A DNA stretch of 64,000 nucleotides from Burkholderiaceae bacterium (GCA_024235955.1 JACKLJ010000002.1:496001-560000), one strand, 5' to 3'; numbered from the stretch's first letter, positions 46,745 to 55,684 are shown. A program made the numbers and translations. The notes: a model not told the origin generated them from the letters alone.

Positions 46745-48592
46745 CTACCCCTGTTCGTTGTCGTTCTTATTACCGGCGGCTGAATTTTCGCGCTTTACGG
46801 CCTCGGTGAGGAGGCGCAGGTATGGATTGTCCGGAGGCATTTCCTGGAACAGCGCTTCGGGAGCGCTCAGCAGGTAGCCGTGCAGTCGCCTGGATTTGCG
46901 CGGCCCCGTGACTTCGCAGGTCCAGATATTCAGCCCGCTGGCTTGCTTGCGGTGCAGGCCTAGCTTCTCGAAACGCTTCTGCACCCACTGCCATCCCTCC
47001 AGGTTCTCCGGTTTCGCCAGTGCGGCGATTTGCAGATGTTCCTGCGCATAGCGCTGGAAGACGCCGGGGCTCACCAGGTAGGCCGTTCCGGCGACGCTGT
47101 GCACCAAGGCTTTGGCGTCGTTGATGATGAGCTTGTGCGTCTGGATGCCCTGACGCAGCCAGGCCATGAAATGCTCGCCGGATGGCTCCGGCCGATCCTG
47201 AAATGGCGCGAGGCTTATCTGCGGCAGCACCGTAGGCGCCGGTGGCGAGGCAGGCTCGGGTTCGCTCGGGGCCTCCGGCGCTACGGGTGGGGCCGTGTCA
47301 CTCAGCAGATCGAGCAGCGCAGCCACGCCGTTGTCGGTGGGCATAGGGACGGTCGGCGCGATGCTTGGTGGCGCCGTATCGGCGCTTTCCAAGCCTGGCG
47401 CTTCGGATGCCGGTGCCTGCGGTGTCGGCGCCCCTTGTTCCTCGTCGGCCTGCACGCGACCCGCGAACGGCGCCGGCCGGTCGGCCGCATCCCAGACCAT
47501 GGCCGGAGACAGTTTCAGGAAGGTGAAGCTGTGCGACCAGCCGGCATCGCTGGTGACGGTGGCCTTCCAGATCGCCTTGCCGTCCGGTGTGGCCAAGGCG
47601 ATGCCGTGATCCTGCAGCACGTTGAACACCGCCGTGTTGCTGGCCGGGATGCCGTCGATGCCCTGCGACAGCAGATGCGCGCGCAGCTTGTCCGAGACGG
47701 TCTTGCTCACCAGCCAGAGCGCGTCCTGGGTCAGCCAGCCATCCGAGGCCTGGGGCTGGTTCAGCTTGAATTCTTCCTTCAGGAGGTAGCGCAGGCCATC
47801 GAGCAGCTTGCGCTGCAGTGCGTGCCGGGGCGCTGCCAGGGCCTTGCTCGGATCGCCGCCGAGTTCCTGGGCGACGGATGCCTGGTCCGCCTGCACGACC
47901 AGTTCGCCGAGCATGCCGGCGTGCTCGTACTGGCCGGCCAGGACGTACAGCAGCGCGGCCCACAGGTCGGGGTAGTCGGCGAGCCAGTCGAAGATGCCCG
48001 GATCGAGCAGCCGGGCGTAGAGCAGCCCGGTGGCGGCGCTGTGCAGCCGGTATTCGCGCTCCCTGCGGTAGCGGAAGCGGTACGGCCGCCGCAGCGGGCC
48101 GTGCCAGGGATGCCAGACCGTGCCGTCCGCGTACTCGACGTGCAGGTCGACCGCGATCTTGCCGATGTCGTGCAGCAGCGCAGCATAGGCGGTGCCTGCG
48201 GTCCAGGCCTCGGCCTGGGCGGCTTGCGCCTCCGGCGTGGCGCCGGCGGGCAGCAGATGCGACTGCCGCAGCTTGAGCGCGTAGGCGACGATCTCCAGGC
48301 CGTGGTCCAGCATGCCGCCCGGATAGGCGTGGTGATGGGCCTCCGACGCGGGGAATTGCTGGACCAGCTCGGCGTAGCGTTCCAGCGGGGCGAGGTACAG
48401 CGTGGCGAACTGCCGGCGCGACAGCGAGGTGCGCTGCCAGATGTGTTCCAGCAGCTTCTGCCGGCGCGGCGTCGCCAGCAGCGATGCGGCCGGCTCCGGC
48501 CGCATCAGCCCTTTGCCGGGCTCGGCGGGAGGTTTGGGCGGTGGCGCACTGGCGGCAGGTGGCACCCGTTTGCGTTGGAACAGCGAGAGCAT
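46745..48592 (-). CDS. traI: MobH-type relaxase (TraI_2 family)
   Basis: 615 residues from ATG 48592 (MLSLFQRKRV). The N-terminal domain carries the three-histidine relaxase motif SEAHHHAYPGGMLDHGLEIV (about 84-102) and an HD pair in ALLHDIGKIAVDL (141-142), as in SXT and clc relaxases. A proline-rich linker (about 410-480) leads to a C-terminal TraI_2_C domain (HFMAWLRQGIQTHKLIINDAKALVHSV, YLVSPGVFQRYA). It should nick oriT and pilot the strand. The gene faces the XRE gene tail to tail. A polypurine tract lies upstream. Confidence 0.92.
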   Translation of the reverse strand: MLSLFQRKRVPPAASAPPPKPPAEPGKGLMRPEPAASLLATPRRQKLLEHIWQRTSLSRRQFATLYLAPLERYAELVQQFPASEAHHHAYPGGMLDHGLEIVAYALKLRQSHLLPAGATPEAQAAQAEAWTAGTAYAALLHDIGKIAVDLHVEYADGTVWHPWHGPLRRPYRFRYRREREYRLHSAATGLLYARLLDPGIFDWLADYPDLWAALLYVLAGQYEHAGMLGELVVQADQASVAQELGGDPSKALAAPRHALQRKLLDGLRYLLKEEFKLNQPQASDGWLTQDALWLVSKTVSDKLRAHLLSQGIDGIPASNTAVFNVLQDHGIALATPDGKAIWKATVTSDAGWSHSFTFLKLSPAMVWDAADRPAPFAGRVQADEEQGAPTPQAPASEAPGLESADTAPPSIAPTVPMPTDNGVAALLDLLSDTAPPVAPEAPSEPEPASPPAPTVLPQISLAPFQDRPEPSGEHFMAWLRQGIQTHKLIINDAKALVHSVAGTAYLVSPGVFQRYAQEHLQIAALAKPENLEGWQWVQKRFEKLGLHRKQASGLNIWTCEVTGPRKSRRLHGYLLSAPEALFQEMPPDNPYLRLLTEAVKRENSAAGNKNDNEQG

Positions 48593-48905
48593 GGCGAACC
48601 CCAGACGGCGGGCCGGTCGGGAGAGCCTTTTGGCCTTTTCGGGTAGGGCCTTTCCCCTTGGCCCCATTCCCTTGCCCCTTCCCCAGCCCTTTGGCCTTTA
48701 CGGAAACCTTTGGATATAGGGCAACGACGCCTGCCGAACCACAACCAATGCGGGTTTGGCCCAAGTCGGATTGATGCGGGAAGGCTGGCTGTGCCGCCCC
48801 TACGATGGAGCCGTTTCATCGACCGGACGGAGCACCATGCACACCCAGATTGACAAGGTAAGGAAATTTCCTTACCATCCAGGCATTGCCATCAGGAGTG
48901 CCGCC
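48593..48905. other. Relaxase/toxin-antitoxin divergent gap
   Basis: Holds a strongly strand-biased tract at 48626-48718 (pyrimidine-rich on the plus strand, with CCTTTTGGCC, CCCTTTGGCC and ACCTTTGG) close to the relaxase start, then the palindrome of the toxin-antitoxin operon. No convincing gene; an in-frame ATG at 48838 could only extend the antitoxin. Confidence 0.5.
48856..48875. promoter_or_regulatory. Perfect 20-bp palindromic operator of the PrlF-YhaV operon
   Basis: GGTAAGGAAATTTCCTTACC, identical on both strands, 30 bases before the antitoxin ATG. PrlF-type antitoxins repress their own operon through such palindromes. Confidence 0.8.
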
Positions 48906-49223
48906 ATGCCCGAAATCCACGAAGTCGCGACGCTGACCTCCAAGGGTCAGATCACGCTGCCCAAGTCCATCCGGCAAGCGCTGGGCGTGGACACCGGCGG
49001 CAAGGTGGCGTTCGACCTGCGCGGCGGCGAAGTCGTCGTGACCCGCGCCGACGCCGACCATGAAGACCCGGCCATCGGCGCCTTCCTGGGGCTGCTGGAA
49101 GCGGACATCCGGGCCGGGCGGCACGTCCAGTCCCTGCCGGACGATCTGGCGCGGGCCATGCTGGCCAACGCGCACCACGCGGTGAACCTCGATGAAGACA
49201 TCGAAGGCGAAGTGGCGCTCTGA
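48906..49223 (+). CDS. prlF: PrlF-type antitoxin (AbrB fold)
   Basis: 105 residues from ATG 48906 (AGGAG seven bases upstream). A swapped-hairpin AbrB domain opens the protein: EVATLTSKGQITLPKSIRQALGVDTGGKVAFDLRGGEVVVTRAD. The acidic C-terminal part (LPDDLARAMLANAHHAVNLDEDIEGEVAL) should wrap the toxin. It overlaps the toxin start (TGATG). The palindrome upstream fits autoregulation. Within the ICE it probably stabilises the element. Confidence 0.9.
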   Translation: MPEIHEVATLTSKGQITLPKSIRQALGVDTGGKVAFDLRGGEVVVTRADADHEDPAIGAFLGLLEADIRAGRHVQSLPDDLARAMLANAHHAVNLDEDIEGEVAL

Positions 49224-49687
49224 TGCAGCGGCACGGTTGGACGCTCCTGTTCCACGAGGGCGTGATCGAGCAGTTGCGCAAGCTGCACGCGGCCGCGGAA
49301 CGGGCCGAACAGAACGACCCGCAGGGGTTCGAGAGCAACGCCAACGTCAAGCTGTTCCGGGCGTTGAGCCAGTTGATCATGGATGTCGTGCCGAGCGATC
49401 CTGCGCGCGACGAATTCCGCCAGGGCAACACCTTGGGGCCGGCCTACCGGCACTGGCGGCGCGCAAAGATCGGGAGGCGGTTCCGGCTGTTCTTCCGCTT
49501 CGACTCCAAGGCCAAGGCGATCGTGTTCGCCTGGGTCAACGACGAGCAGACCTTGCGGTCGTCGGGCAGCAAGTCCGACCCCTATGCGGTGTTCGAGAAG
49601 ATGTTGGGACGCGGCAACCCGCCGGACGATTGGGCGGCGCTGGTGGCCGCAAGCCAGGCCGACTGGCGCGCAGCAGACAAGGACTAG
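49223..49687 (+). CDS. yhaV: YhaV-type ribonuclease toxin
   Basis: 154 residues, identical in length to the E. coli protein as I recall. RelE-fold features: WTLLFHEGVIEQLRKLHAA, ALSQLIMDVVPSDPARDEFRQGNTLGPAYRHWRRAKIGRRFRLFFRFD and IVFAWVNDEQTLRSSGSKSDPYAVFEKML. It cleaves mRNA or rRNA when not bound by PrlF. Coupled to the antitoxin by start-stop overlap. Confidence 0.9.
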   Translation: MQRHGWTLLFHEGVIEQLRKLHAAAERAEQNDPQGFESNANVKLFRALSQLIMDVVPSDPARDEFRQGNTLGPAYRHWRRAKIGRRFRLFFRFDSKAKAIVFAWVNDEQTLRSSGSKSDPYAVFEKMLGRGNPPDDWAALVAASQADWRAADKD

Positions 49688-49773
49688 ACCGCGGTTGAAG
49701 AACAGCACAGGTTTCAATCGCGACACGGACAGGGATCACAGCCACACGACAGGATGAACATGAGGTAGCCACC

Positions 49774-50145
49774 ATGAAGACCGCCGCACAGACCACCTTC
49801 GCAGAACGCCTCGGCCGGACACTGGGCCGGGCGTGGAGAGGCTGCGCGCGTCTGGATCGGCGGGCGCAGGGCTGGCTGCTCGCGCAGGGATGGGCGCCTG
49901 GCATTGCCAAGGCCGCGCTGCTGGCCGTCAAGCTCGCTGCGATCGGTGTCCTGCTCTACACCGCGTTCTGGCTGGCACTGCTGCTTGCGTTCGCGCTGGT
50001 CGGCGCCTGGGTAGTCCGCAACGACGATGGGAGCTACGACGAGGAACACAAGCCGGAATGGCGATACGGCCCTGCCGGGTACGGCCTCTACACCCATGAC
50101 GATTACCGGATCGACCCCCACGATCCAGAAGACGAGCAAGCCTAG
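49774..50145 (+). CDS. DUF3742 family ICE protein
   Basis: 123 residues with a central membrane segment (LLAVKLAAIGVLLYTAFWLALLLAFALVGAWVV), a basic N-terminus and an acidic, Tyr-rich tail (KPEWRYGPAGYGLYTHDDYRIDPHDPEDEQA). The pattern is typical of DUF3742, found beside traG in clc-type ICEs. Function unknown. It ends six bases from the traG stop, tail to tail. Confidence 0.85.
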   Translation: MKTAAQTTFAERLGRTLGRAWRGCARLDRRAQGWLLAQGWAPGIAKAALLAVKLAAIGVLLYTAFWLALLLAFALVGAWVVRNDDGSYDEEHKPEWRYGPAGYGLYTHDDYRIDPHDPEDEQA

Positions 50146-50150
50146 AGGCG

Positions 50151-51668
50151 TTACTTCGCTGCTTTCATAGCGACACCCGCACCCCTGCCGCCAGCAGCTT
50201 GGGCATCCCTGGTTCCTGCCGCCAGCCCTTGAATTGCCGTTCCCGCGCGCACGCCTACCCAGCCCAGCGCAGCCACCCAGAAGGTAGGCAGCACGATGAA
50301 CATCGTCGCCATGACGAAGTTCAGCAGCATGTCGCCGAAGGCGTTGTTCAGGCCGATCAGCGGATCGAAGTTGCTGTGCGGCCGGTTCGCGCCGAACCCC
50401 CAGCCGTAGAGCGCGTCGAGGATCGTGCTGTCCAGCCAGCGCGCGAGCTGGAACCAGAAGTCCACGAAGAACAGCGCGAACTGCACGCAGCTCACCGCGA
50501 CCAGCGCCTTCAGCTCGTAGGTGCCGAAGACCAGCACCAGCGGGATGCAGATCACCAGCGCCATCTTGAGCAGCGACAGCACCATCGGCAGCGCCTGGCG
50601 TACCACGTCCATCGCCGGAAAGAAGCCCAGCGAGCCCATGGTCAGCCCCAGGTCGCCGGCGCCGCGCGTCACGACGTTGGGCAGCGTCTTCTCGATCTGG
50701 CCGCCGTAGTCGGTGTAGACCGAGCCCTGGTTCATCTTCTGCTGCCGCGGCGAGACCACGGCGCGGATCACCGAGTCGTTCACCTCGCTCTGCGACAGGA
50801 AGCCCGCCCAGCGGCCGATGCGCGTCAGCAGGTCGGGATCGACCTGGGCCAGCAGGCGCGCGCGCAGGCCGCTGCCGCCGTCCGACCACCACTGCCGGCA
50901 CGTGGGGTAGCCCCCGCCGCTATCCACCTGGGCCAGCCCCGCATCGCGCGTCGCGTCGTAGGGCCAGGCCGTGCGTGGCGTGTTCGAGTGGTAGGTGTCG
51001 TAGAAGCCCGCGTTGTTCAGGAAGTAGCTCGAACCGATCCAGGTCACGTCATTCATCTGCTCGTCGGAGAGCGTGGGCCGAGACATGAACAGCTTGGCGC
51101 GCGAGGGGCCGTAGCAGTCATGCACGAAGTCGCCGACCTCCTGGGCCAGCACCGGGTCATCGATGCGCGTGGCATCCACGTCCATGCGCATCTGACGCAG
51201 ATCCGTTCCGCAGGGGATGGCCGCCACCGCGCCGCCCGTCACCGCCTTCGAGATGGCGTGCATGAAGAACCACCACACCGGCACCAGCGCGCTCTGGTTG
51301 TTGAGCGTGGTGTAGGCGTTCGACCAGCCCGTGTCGGTGGGCTGCGGGACGCTGACCTGGCATTGCGCGGAGCGCGTCGTGTCGAACTTGATGGTGCTGA
51401 GGTCGACCGGAATGAAGGGGATGCCGGCGAACAGGATGACGACGATCGCCACCCACACGCGGTTCTCGATGCGCATCGATGACAGCACCCCCTTGTTGCC
51501 CTCGTCCGCACCCTCGGCCCGCGCGCGCAGCCATTCCTGCACCACCATGACCACGAAGGGCAGCGCGAATACGCCGCTGGCCACGAGGATGTTCCAGATG
51601 CCGTTGCTGACGATCCACCCGACCAGGGTCAGGTAATACTCCAGGTAGTCCGTTGTGTTGAGCGTCAT
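50151..51668 (-). CDS. TraG-like mating-pair stabilisation membrane protein
   Basis: 505 residues. N-terminal membrane helices (NGIWNILVASGVFALPFVVMVVQEWL, VWVAIVVILFAGIPFIPVDL), a periplasmic region with spaced Cys (PCGTDL, HDCYG, PTCRQW), then a C-terminal helix cluster (LLKMALVICIPLVLVFGTYELKALVAVSCVQFALFFVDFWFQL). It matches the TraG N-terminal domain of ICE mating systems (needed for pilus and mating-pair stability). Last gene of the minus-strand tra operon in this orientation. Confidence 0.85.
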   Translation of the reverse strand: MTLNTTDYLEYYLTLVGWIVSNGIWNILVASGVFALPFVVMVVQEWLRARAEGADEGNKGVLSSMRIENRVWVAIVVILFAGIPFIPVDLSTIKFDTTRSAQCQVSVPQPTDTGWSNAYTTLNNQSALVPVWWFFMHAISKAVTGGAVAAIPCGTDLRQMRMDVDATRIDDPVLAQEVGDFVHDCYGPSRAKLFMSRPTLSDEQMNDVTWIGSSYFLNNAGFYDTYHSNTPRTAWPYDATRDAGLAQVDSGGGYPTCRQWWSDGGSGLRARLLAQVDPDLLTRIGRWAGFLSQSEVNDSVIRAVVSPRQQKMNQGSVYTDYGGQIEKTLPNVVTRGAGDLGLTMGSLGFFPAMDVVRQALPMVLSLLKMALVICIPLVLVFGTYELKALVAVSCVQFALFFVDFWFQLARWLDSTILDALYGWGFGANRPHSNFDPLIGLNNAFGDMLLNFVMATMFIVLPTFWVAALGWVGVRAGTAIQGLAAGTRDAQAAGGRGAGVAMKAAK

Positions 51669-51683
51669 GGCGTTCTCCAGGGC

Positions 51684-52037
51684 TCAGCCATTGCGCAGTA
51701 GCTGGCTGCCTTCGAGCAGCACGAGGGTGGCGACGGCCGCGATCTCGGCGCGCAGCAGGCGCTGATGGGTCTCGGCCAATGGCTCGCGTTCGCGCAGGGG
51801 CCGACGCATCCACCACCAGCCGTAGGCCGTCGCCGCGTAGAGCAGCAGCCGCCAGACGAGGAAGTGGCCCGAGTGCTCGCGCAGCCACTGCTCCCAGCCG
51901 TCGATGCTGCCGACGATGTGGAGGCCGACGACGTTCACGCCGACCGCGATGCCCGCCACCAGCAGCACCCACAGCAGCACGATGCCGACGCGGCGGCCGA
52001 GCAGCCGTGCCGGCCGCAGCCAGGCCCGGCTGGTCAT
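51684..52037 (-). CDS. Small ICE membrane protein
   Basis: 117 residues with three likely membrane segments (GIVLLWVLLVAGIAVGVNVVGLHIVG, FLVWRLLLYAATAYGWWW, AAVATLVLLEGSQLL). It overlaps the upstream TIGR03755-like gene by four bases (ATGA) and precedes traG by 15. No family name is certain. Its place in the operon suggests an envelope role in transfer. Confidence 0.75.
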   Translation of the reverse strand: MTSRAWLRPARLLGRRVGIVLLWVLLVAGIAVGVNVVGLHIVGSIDGWEQWLREHSGHFLVWRLLLYAATAYGWWWMRRPLREREPLAETHQRLLRAEIAAVATLVLLEGSQLLRNG

Positions 52038-53437
52038 GGCCCGCTCCGCGGCTTCTGCACTTCCTTGAGCCGGTCGCGCGTCGTGTCGCCCTCGAAGATG
52101 CCGCGCGAGCCCGCGGCGCGGGTGCCGTGGCGCTGCACGATCGCCATCGCCGAATTGCCGGCCAGCGTGCGCCGCAGCTCCAGCTCGGTCTTGAGGTTGT
52201 TGATCTCCTGCTCCAGCGCGTTGTTCTCCTGATCGACCGCCTTCACGGCCAGCTCGTTGGCGGCGACGTTCGGCTCCTTCTTGCCGGTCAGCAGCGTGCG
52301 CTGCAACAGCAGGGCCTTCTCCAGCACGCTCGACAGCGCGGCTTCGGACGCCAGGCGCTTGCCGAGCAGGTCTTGATCGGGCTCGTCGCGCAGCGCCTCG
52401 ATCACGCCGCGCGTGATCGGCAGCGAGTTGCTGCCGGCGGCTTCGAGGTTTGCCACCGTCATCGGCGTCGAGCCCGTCACGAGGCCCTGCAGTGCCTGCA
52501 GCTTGGTCTCGTACTCTTCCTGGATCACCGGCGTCAGGCCGACGCCAGGCGTGGTCTGCGTCTTGGTGCAGGTCTCGCAGGTGCGTTGCTCGCGCTCGCC
52601 GAGCACGCGGGTTGCGAAGTCCGCTGCGGCCTGCGGCGAGGACCAGGTTTGGCAGGTCAGCCGGTTGCCGCAGGACGCGCGCGGGATGGATGAGGTGTCG
52701 CTGACGCCGCGGCTGTTGAGCAGGTTGTAGCCGGCACGGGTCACGTCGCCGACCACCTTGATGGAACCCTGGCCCGAGCCGCCCGCGTTGCCGCCGCCCA
52801 CCCAGGGCACGCCGTTGTTGCCCTTGTTCGATTCGGCCTGCTCGACGGCGGACACCGCATCGGTGCTGCTCACCGCATCGCGCAGCGCGAAACCTTCGGC
52901 GAGCTGATCCCACCCGGCCTGGCCGCCGGCCATGTCCGCCATCCGGTTGGCCATCGCCTTGCACGTCAACTTGCTGCGGTCGAAATCGAGCCGAGCCTGC
53001 AGCACGCCGTTGGTCAGCAGGTTGTAGAGGCCCGGATCGGCGCGCTGGATGATCAGGGCCGGCAGCGACGCCACGGCGCTGGTGGCGCTCTGGATCACCG
53101 AGGACATGATCTGCTGAAAGCCATTGGTGAGGCCGTTCAACTGGTTCTGCAGCGTCGTCGTGATGCTCATGTTTCCGCAGATCAGGTTGCTGTTCCAGCC
53201 GATGCCGACGCCGATGCTCTGCATGTTCCCGGCGCCGCCCATGGACACGGCCCGGCCGCCGCCGATGCTGTAGAGCACGTCGTCGCCGATGACGCTGCCG
53301 CTCACGCCGACGCCGGTGGGGCTGATGCGGGTCTGCGCCCACGCGACGCCGGCTGCGGCCGTGACGGCGCAGGCGAGCGCGATGCTGAGCGCGTAGGGCC
53401 TGGCGCGCTGTGCGAAACGGGAGCGAGACGCTTTCAT
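52034..53437 (-). CDS. ICE transfer protein, TIGR03755 (PFL_4711) type
   Basis: 467 residues with a signal peptide (ALSIALACAVTAAAGVAWA). Conserved pieces: YSIGGGRAVSMGGAGNMQSIGVGIGWNSNLICGNMSI, TCKAMANRMADMAG, CGNRLTCQTWSS and a paired TCETCTKTQTTPG; the C-terminal third is helical (LEKALLLQRTLL, QENNALEQEINNLKTELELRRTL). Likely periplasmic and part of the mating channel, by analogy with TraH-like proteins. Confidence 0.85.
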   Translation of the reverse strand: MKASRSRFAQRARPYALSIALACAVTAAAGVAWAQTRISPTGVGVSGSVIGDDVLYSIGGGRAVSMGGAGNMQSIGVGIGWNSNLICGNMSITTTLQNQLNGLTNGFQQIMSSVIQSATSAVASLPALIIQRADPGLYNLLTNGVLQARLDFDRSKLTCKAMANRMADMAGGQAGWDQLAEGFALRDAVSSTDAVSAVEQAESNKGNNGVPWVGGGNAGGSGQGSIKVVGDVTRAGYNLLNSRGVSDTSSIPRASCGNRLTCQTWSSPQAAADFATRVLGEREQRTCETCTKTQTTPGVGLTPVIQEEYETKLQALQGLVTGSTPMTVANLEAAGSNSLPITRGVIEALRDEPDQDLLGKRLASEAALSSVLEKALLLQRTLLTGKKEPNVAANELAVKAVDQENNALEQEINNLKTELELRRTLAGNSAMAIVQRHGTRAAGSRGIFEGDTTRDRLKEVQKPRSGP

Positions 53438-53446
53438 CGGAATACC

Positions 53447-54397
53447 TCAGAGGAAATCGACGCTGCCGAGGAAGACCTGCCCGCGGCGCTGGCAGCAGGC
53501 ATAGGGCCGCCACAGCGCCCAGGCGTAGTCGCCTTGCTGGGCCTGCACGCGCGTGTTGGAGTGGGGGAACACGGCGCAGGAGTTGGAGAGGGTCGGCGTC
53601 AGCTCCTGCCACTTGCCGGTGGAGGCATCGCTCTCCACCAGGGCGCCGGCCGGCCAATAGCCGTCGCTCGAACTCGCGAGCAGCGGCTGGTAGACGTGCG
53701 GCTGCATGCGCCGCGTGACGACATCGCCCGCGCGCTGCGCGACGACGGCGCCGCTCTTGTAGTCGTCGGTCTGATGCAGGAAGCCGCCGCGCGGATAGAC
53801 GTTGCCCCACAGGTTGAGCGTCGTGCGGCCGCCGATCTCGCGCATGCCGGGGATCACCGCCTCGGGGTACACCATCTCCGGGACGTTGTAGCGCCAGGCC
53901 AGCGTGTCGAGGGTGCTCAGCAGGTACGGCATGAAGGCCGTGCCTGCGCCCTGGCAGGCGTAGCCGGACGCGCTGGCGAACTGGCTGAACACCGAACCGC
54001 CGGGATGCCCGATCACGTCGGCGTTCTTGAACTTCGCCAGGTTGTTCTCGTTGTCGTGGTTCGTCGTCCCGTCGCCGCCGGCCTGCGCCGTGGGATTGGG
54101 CATGCTCATGGCGCGCACCTCGATCCACGGGTTCTCGCCGGTGTTGCTGTAGCTCGACACCACCGCGTCGGGAATGTAGTGGCGCACCTTCACCGAGGTG
54201 CGCACCTTGCAGCCCGTCCAGGTGCAGAACAGCCAGTAGCAGATGCCGACGACGCGATATTCCAGGCAGTCGGGCGACAGGGCCGAGGACACGATGGTAG
54301 CCGTGTTCAGCGCGAAGCTCGAAGCGGCGCCGCCGAGCAGCACCGAAGCGATGGCAAGGCGGGCCCGGCGCGACGACGCCGACAGCAGGCGGTTCAT
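53447..54397 (-). CDS. TraU-like ICE transfer protein, TIGR03756 (PFL_4710) type
   Basis: 316 residues from ATG 54397; the frame is open far upstream but antisense to other genes. Signal peptide ASVLLGGAASSFALN. Cys-rich TraU hallmarks: PDCLEYRVVGICYWLFCTWTGCKV near the N-terminus and YACCQRRGQVFLGSVDFL at the end. In F-type systems TraU is needed for DNA transfer. It overlaps the next upstream gene by four bases. Confidence 0.87.
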   Translation of the reverse strand: MNRLLSASSRRARLAIASVLLGGAASSFALNTATIVSSALSPDCLEYRVVGICYWLFCTWTGCKVRTSVKVRHYIPDAVVSSYSNTGENPWIEVRAMSMPNPTAQAGGDGTTNHDNENNLAKFKNADVIGHPGGSVFSQFASASGYACQGAGTAFMPYLLSTLDTLAWRYNVPEMVYPEAVIPGMREIGGRTTLNLWGNVYPRGGFLHQTDDYKSGAVVAQRAGDVVTRRMQPHVYQPLLASSSDGYWPAGALVESDASTGKWQELTPTLSNSCAVFPHSNTRVQAQQGDYAWALWRPYACCQRRGQVFLGSVDFL

Positions 54398-54840
54398 GGC
54401 TGTGCCCTCCGATGTGATTCGATGCGTGCCACGGCGCGCGCGACATCGGGCTCGCCGTAGACCACGTAGCGGCGATCGACCACCACGGCAGGCACCTTGG
54501 CCAGCCCCAAGCCCCAGGCATCGGCGACGCCCTGGTAAGCGCTGCCGATGCGGCGCTGTAGTGCCTGGCTGCCATCGCGCAGGCGTTGCTGCACGAGCGC
54601 GGCCGCGCGGCCCGGATCGGCAGGCAGGCCCGCGGCCAGTTCGGCCTCGATGCGCTCGGGCAGATCCAGCTCGATCACGCGCGCGCCGGATGCGGACTGC
54701 ACGGGATGGCGGCTGTCGGTCACGACCAGCACGTCGGCTGCGGATGCGTCCTGGCCGAGCAGGCACAGCAGCAGCCCTCCCGCGCAGGCGATGCGCGTAC
54801 ACCGCAGCCGCGGGATGGGTTTCAAGAAGGGAGCCGTCAT
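54394..54840 (-). CDS. ICE transfer protein, TIGR03757 (PFL_4709) type
   Basis: 148 residues with a signal peptide (GGLLLCLLGQDASA). The domain DVLVVTDSRHPVQSASGARVIELDL, then LGLAKVPAVVVDRRYVVYGEPDVARAV, is a thioredoxin-like DUF1525 fold as in TraW/TrbC-linked proteins, without a CxxC pair. Coupled to the TraU-like gene. Confidence 0.85.
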   Translation of the reverse strand: MTAPFLKPIPRLRCTRIACAGGLLLCLLGQDASAADVLVVTDSRHPVQSASGARVIELDLPERIEAELAAGLPADPGRAAALVQQRLRDGSQALQRRIGSAYQGVADAWGLGLAKVPAVVVDRRYVVYGEPDVARAVARIESHRRAQP

Positions 54841-54946
54841 GGCGGGCGTCCTGGGAATGAGAGCAAGGCTCTAGTCGAACGCCGAAGGCAGTCCAACCGC
54901 GACAAGGAATGCGCACCGCGCGCGCTCCGCTTTGGGCAGACAGGCG

Positions 54947-54974
54947 AAAGAAAAGCGGGAGCCGAGGCTCCCGC
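54947..54974 (-). terminator. Rho-independent terminator downstream of radC
   Basis: Minus-strand stem GCGGGAGCC / GGCTCCCGC followed by a T-rich run (CTTTTCTTT). It separates the radC unit from the TIGR03757-like gene. Confidence 0.75.
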
Positions 54975-54996
54975 GGGGACCAGGCGGTCAGCGGCG

Positions 54997-55491
54997 CTAC
55001 AGCAGGCCGGATTCGGCGAAGGAGTACGGCGTGCCCTTGCCGACGATGAAGTGATCCACCACCCGGACATCGACTATCGCCAGGGCGGCTTTGAGCCGGT
55101 CGGTCAGCGCCTGATCGGCGGCCGAAGGCACGGTCATGCCAGATGGATGCTGGTGGGCCAGGATGACCGCCGAGGCGTTGAGGGCCAGGGCGCGCTGCAC
55201 CAGCACCCGCGGGTACACCGAGGTTTGATCGACCGTGCCCTTGAACATCGGCTCGTAGGCGAGGACTTGGTGCTGAGAGTTGAGGAACACGACGGCGAAG
55301 ACCTCGTTGGGCTCCGCGACCAGCTTCAGATGCAGGTAGTCGCGCACGGCGGCGGGACTGTTCAGCATCGGGCCGGCCTTGAAGATGCGTTGTTCCAGCA
55401 AGGCGATGGCCTGGCGGATGATCCAGTCTTCGTGCTGGGCGGCGATCAGGCTGAGCGACTCGGGACGCGAGTCGGCGACGACATAGGACAT
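54997..55491 (-). CDS. radC: RadC/JAB-domain protein
   Basis: 164 residues from ATG 55491. A JAB/MPN domain without the usual N-terminal HhH part: AEPNEVFAVVFLNSQHQVLAYE and the metal site ILAHQHPSGMTVPSAAD followed by VDHFIVG. Such short RadC-like proteins are common on plasmids and ICEs. Their biochemical role is unsettled. It is isolated in the tra operon by an upstream leader hairpin and a downstream terminator, so it is probably expressed separately. Confidence 0.9.
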   Translation of the reverse strand: MSYVVADSRPESLSLIAAQHEDWIIRQAIALLEQRIFKAGPMLNSPAAVRDYLHLKLVAEPNEVFAVVFLNSQHQVLAYEPMFKGTVDQTSVYPRVLVQRALALNASAVILAHQHPSGMTVPSAADQALTDRLKAALAIVDVRVVDHFIVGKGTPYSFAESGLL

Positions 55492-55526
55492 GGCGAACCT
55501 CCACGGGATGAAGTCGGAGGACGCCT

Positions 55527-55555
55527 GTCCCGGGAGGGACAAACCCTCCGGGGAC
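55527..55555 (-). promoter_or_regulatory. Leader hairpin of radC
   Basis: GTCCCGGGAGGG-ACAAA-CCCTCCGGGGAC: arms of 12 with one mismatch and a five-base loop, 36-64 bases before the radC start. A stable 5' structure may regulate expression. Confidence 0.55.
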
Positions 55556-55684
55556 GATGAAGAACAAGCGGCAGAAGAGCGGGCATCCGCCACCGCATGC
55601 ACAGTGGCTGTTCGCGTCCAGGGATGCGCAGCGAACGGGGTCGATCAGCACGGCCAAGCCGCGTCGTAGCCTTGAAGATCGTGG

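Noticed and set aside
54398..55657. Long upstream extension of the TraU-like frame
   Set aside because: It overlaps radC and TIGR03757 on the same strand in another frame, and homology starts at 54397 with a signal peptide.
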